Source: Tenggerimyces flavus | Lineage (GTDB): Bacteria > Actinomycetota > Actinomycetes > Propionibacteriales > Actinopolymorphaceae | Length of the DNA stretch: 64,000 bases | Direction: 5' to 3' | NCBI RefSeq assembly: GCF_016907715.1 | Contig: NZ_JAFBCM010000001.1 | Location: 3,100,001-3,164,000 of the forward strand | Shown: one piece after another, positions 62,532 through 64,000 of the stretch | How positions within the stretch are numbered: the first letter of the stretch is position 1 | How the letters are laid out: each line of letters opens with the position of its first letter | Notes under the pieces: model-generated | The model's input: only the letters and a program-made list of their open reading frames with translations | What the model was told of the DNA's origin: nothing | The model's database searches: none | Program-made: the position numbers and the translations under genes

Positions 62532-63728
62532 TCAGTGGGTGCCGAAGGCGAAGATCGTCGTCGACTTCAGCGTCTTGCCCGGCCGCAGCAGCGTGGACGG
62601 GAAGCTCGGCTGGTTCGGCGAGTCCGGGAAGTGCTGCGTCTCCAGGCAGAACGCGTCGCCCTGCCGGTAGGCGTTCCCGCCGATCCCCACGATCGAGCCG
62701 TCGAGGAAGTTGCCCGTGTACACCTGCACGCCGGGCTCGGTGGTGTGGACGGTCAGGGTCCGGCCGCTCTCCGGTTCCCACGCCTTGGCCGCGAGCCGGA
62801 AGCCGTCCTTGCCCGCCGCGCCGAGCACGAAGTTGTGGTCGTACCCCCGCCCGATCAACATCTGCGGGTGGTTCGACCGGATCCGCGACCCGATGGTCTG
62901 CGGCGAACGGAAGTCGAACGGCGTGCCCGACACCGAGGGCAGCTCGCCCGTCGGGATCAGGCCGGCGTCGACCGGGGTGTACTTCGGCGCGTTCAGCTTC
63001 AGGACGTGGTCGTAGATCGCACCGTTGCCCTCACCTGCCAGGTTGAAGTACGTGTGGTTGGTGAGGTTGACGACCGTCGCCTTGTCAGTGCTCGCGCGGT
63101 ACTCGACGCGGAGCTCGTTGCGGCGGTTCAGCGTGTACGTCACGTTCGTCGTCAGCGTGCCCGGGAAGCCCTGGTCGCCGTCCGGGCTGACCAGGCTGAA
63201 CGACACGCCGATCGCATGGTCGGAACGGACCACCTTCGCGTCCCAGACGTTCTTGTCGAAGCCGACCGGCCCGCCGTGCAGCGCGTTCTCGCCGTTGTTC
63301 GGCGGGATCTGGTACTGCACCCCGTCGATCGAGAACTGGCCCTTGGCGATCCGGTTGCCGTACCGGCCGATCGTCGCGCCGAAGTACGGGCTCTTCATCC
63401 GGTAGTCGTCGAGGTTGTCGAAGCCCAGGCTGACGTTCTTCTTCCGGCCGCGGCGGTCCGGGAGGTCGATCCGCTGGATCGTCGCGCCCCAGGTCAGCAT
63501 GGAGATCGTGACCTTGCCGTTGGAGAACGTGTAGACGTCGACGTTCTTGCCCTCCGGCGTCGTCCCGAACGGCTCCTTGCGAATGTCCAGTCGCCCGTGA
63601 CCCAACGGCGCGGACGTCGCCACGGGCGCGGCGGCCGACTGGCCGTTGAGCGCGCCGACCGCTGCAGCTCCGAGCCCGAGAACTCCGGCCGCGCGCAACA
63701 CATGGCGTCGGGGCAGGTTGTCTGACAT
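62532..63728 (-). CDS. Exported aldose 1-epimerase (mutarotase)
   Basis: 398 residues. A twin-arginine signal (MSDNLPRRHVLRAAGVLG) suggests Tat export. Catalytic residues of the family: His in NALHGGPVGFD, His in NLTNHTYFNL, Asp in RGYDHNFVLG and the base Glu in FCLETQHFPDSPNQP. It interconverts alpha and beta anomers of galactose or glucose. ATG 63728 is preceded by AGGAGGG. It may serve the galactosidase cluster at 32824-41843, although it is 20 kb away. Confidence 0.93.
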   Translation of the reverse strand: MSDNLPRRHVLRAAGVLGLGAAAVGALNGQSAAAPVATSAPLGHGRLDIRKEPFGTTPEGKNVDVYTFSNGKVTISMLTWGATIQRIDLPDRRGRKKNVSLGFDNLDDYRMKSPYFGATIGRYGNRIAKGQFSIDGVQYQIPPNNGENALHGGPVGFDKNVWDAKVVRSDHAIGVSFSLVSPDGDQGFPGTLTTNVTYTLNRRNELRVEYRASTDKATVVNLTNHTYFNLAGEGNGAIYDHVLKLNAPKYTPVDAGLIPTGELPSVSGTPFDFRSPQTIGSRIRSNHPQMLIGRGYDHNFVLGAAGKDGFRLAAKAWEPESGRTLTVHTTEPGVQVYTGNFLDGSIVGIGGNAYRQGDAFCLETQHFPDSPNQPSFPSTLLRPGKTLKSTTIFAFGTH

Positions 63729-63885
63729 GGGTTCCCTCCTGGTGCCGTCGTTGGCCCGACCAGGCGCGTTCTTCAACGTTGGAACCGCACGGCCCACGTC
63801 ACCAACGCGCGAGATCATCGGACCCGATCCTGGAAGCAGAAGCCGGTGCCGTCAACACCACACGGCGTGTTCAAGTCCTGAAAGG

Positions 63886-64000
63886 TCAGGTCGGACAGGT
63901 GGCTTCGAACGTGGCCTTCGTGGTCCGGCGCAGCTCGAACGCGAGCGAGCCGGTCGTCTTGTCGCTGGGAAGGTACTGACCTTCCGGGAGCTGGACGGAG
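63886..64000 (-). CDS. C-terminal end of an unknown gene (continues outside window)
   Basis: The minus-strand frame is open from the window end to TGA at 63888-63886 and reads SVQLPEGQYLPSDKTTGSLA and on to FEATCPT. Composition and codon use look coding. The visible part, about 38 residues, is too short to name a family. A weak hairpin (CCTGA-AAGG-TCAGG) overlaps its stop. Confidence 0.5.
   Translation of the reverse strand, partial: SVQLPEGQYLPSDKTTGSLAFELRRTTKATFEATCPT

Overview
The window is high-GC DNA (roughly 70 percent by eye) with many GTG starts, GTGA/ATGA coupled genes, an actinobacterial ftsE-ftsX-peptidase-smpB neighbourhood, SigE-type and CU044_5270-type sigma modules and a SARP/LuxR-type regulator. 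This points to a chromosomal segment of an actinobacterium, probably a Propionibacteriales-like soil organism (Nocardioidaceae/Kribbellaceae/Actinopolymorphaceae). The lineage is an inference from gene content, not from a search.

Region 1 (1-6257) is housekeeping. It holds the 3' end of prfB, a convergent KhtT/KhtU-type cation antiporter pair, then ftsE, ftsX, an M23 murein hydrolase that should be the FtsEX effector, and smpB. A decayed partial duplication of the smpB start lies just upstream of smpB. Region 2 (6269-15250) has three DUF2207 membrane proteins ending in poly-Gly-Ser-Trp tails, with an aminotransferase between the first two, followed by an amidohydrolase and an acyl-CoA-dehydrogenase-like gene. 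Region 3 (15303-29146) is ordinary metabolism and regulation: serA, a SigE-type sigma factor with a coupled membrane protein, a BadF-type kinase, an MFS transporter divergent from a GlxA-type regulator, an Fe-alcohol dehydrogenase, a methyltransferase, an acyl-CoA dehydrogenase, PAP2, an ArsB-like permease and a YCII protein. Two copies of a palindromic intergenic element lie here.

Region 4 (29198-32744) is an accessory island. It holds a papain-fold (Tox-PL-like) toxin gene, its Imm35-type immunity gene and a GNAT gene joined by GTGA overlaps, then a frameshifted orphan immunity copy, a second toxin copy whose 5' end is frameshifted, and a third, intact immunity gene. Region 5 (32824-44733) is a carbohydrate-use cluster: a GH35 galactosidase divergent from a LacI regulator with a visible promoter and operator, a dipeptide/oligosaccharide-type ABC importer with a fused double ATPase, and two exported proteins.

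Region 6 (44855-48668) holds ssrA (tmRNA). Directly after it come seven head-to-tail 161-bp units, each with three hairpins, the last a perfect intrinsic terminator. A covalent-flavin amine oxidase gene follows, and an IS982-family element sits exactly at that gene's stop codon. Region 7 (48661-64000) has a cytosolic 5'-nucleotidase, a giant membrane patatin, a PEP-mutase-family enzyme with a TetR regulator and its operator, an ECF sigma factor/CU044_5270 pair, an epimerase, a 1231-residue SARP-ATPase-LuxR regulator, a possible PD-(D/E)XK protein and a Tat-exported aldose 1-epimerase that may serve the galactosidase cluster. The strongest candidates for something undescribed are the toxin/immunity island and the 161-bp terminator array next to ssrA.
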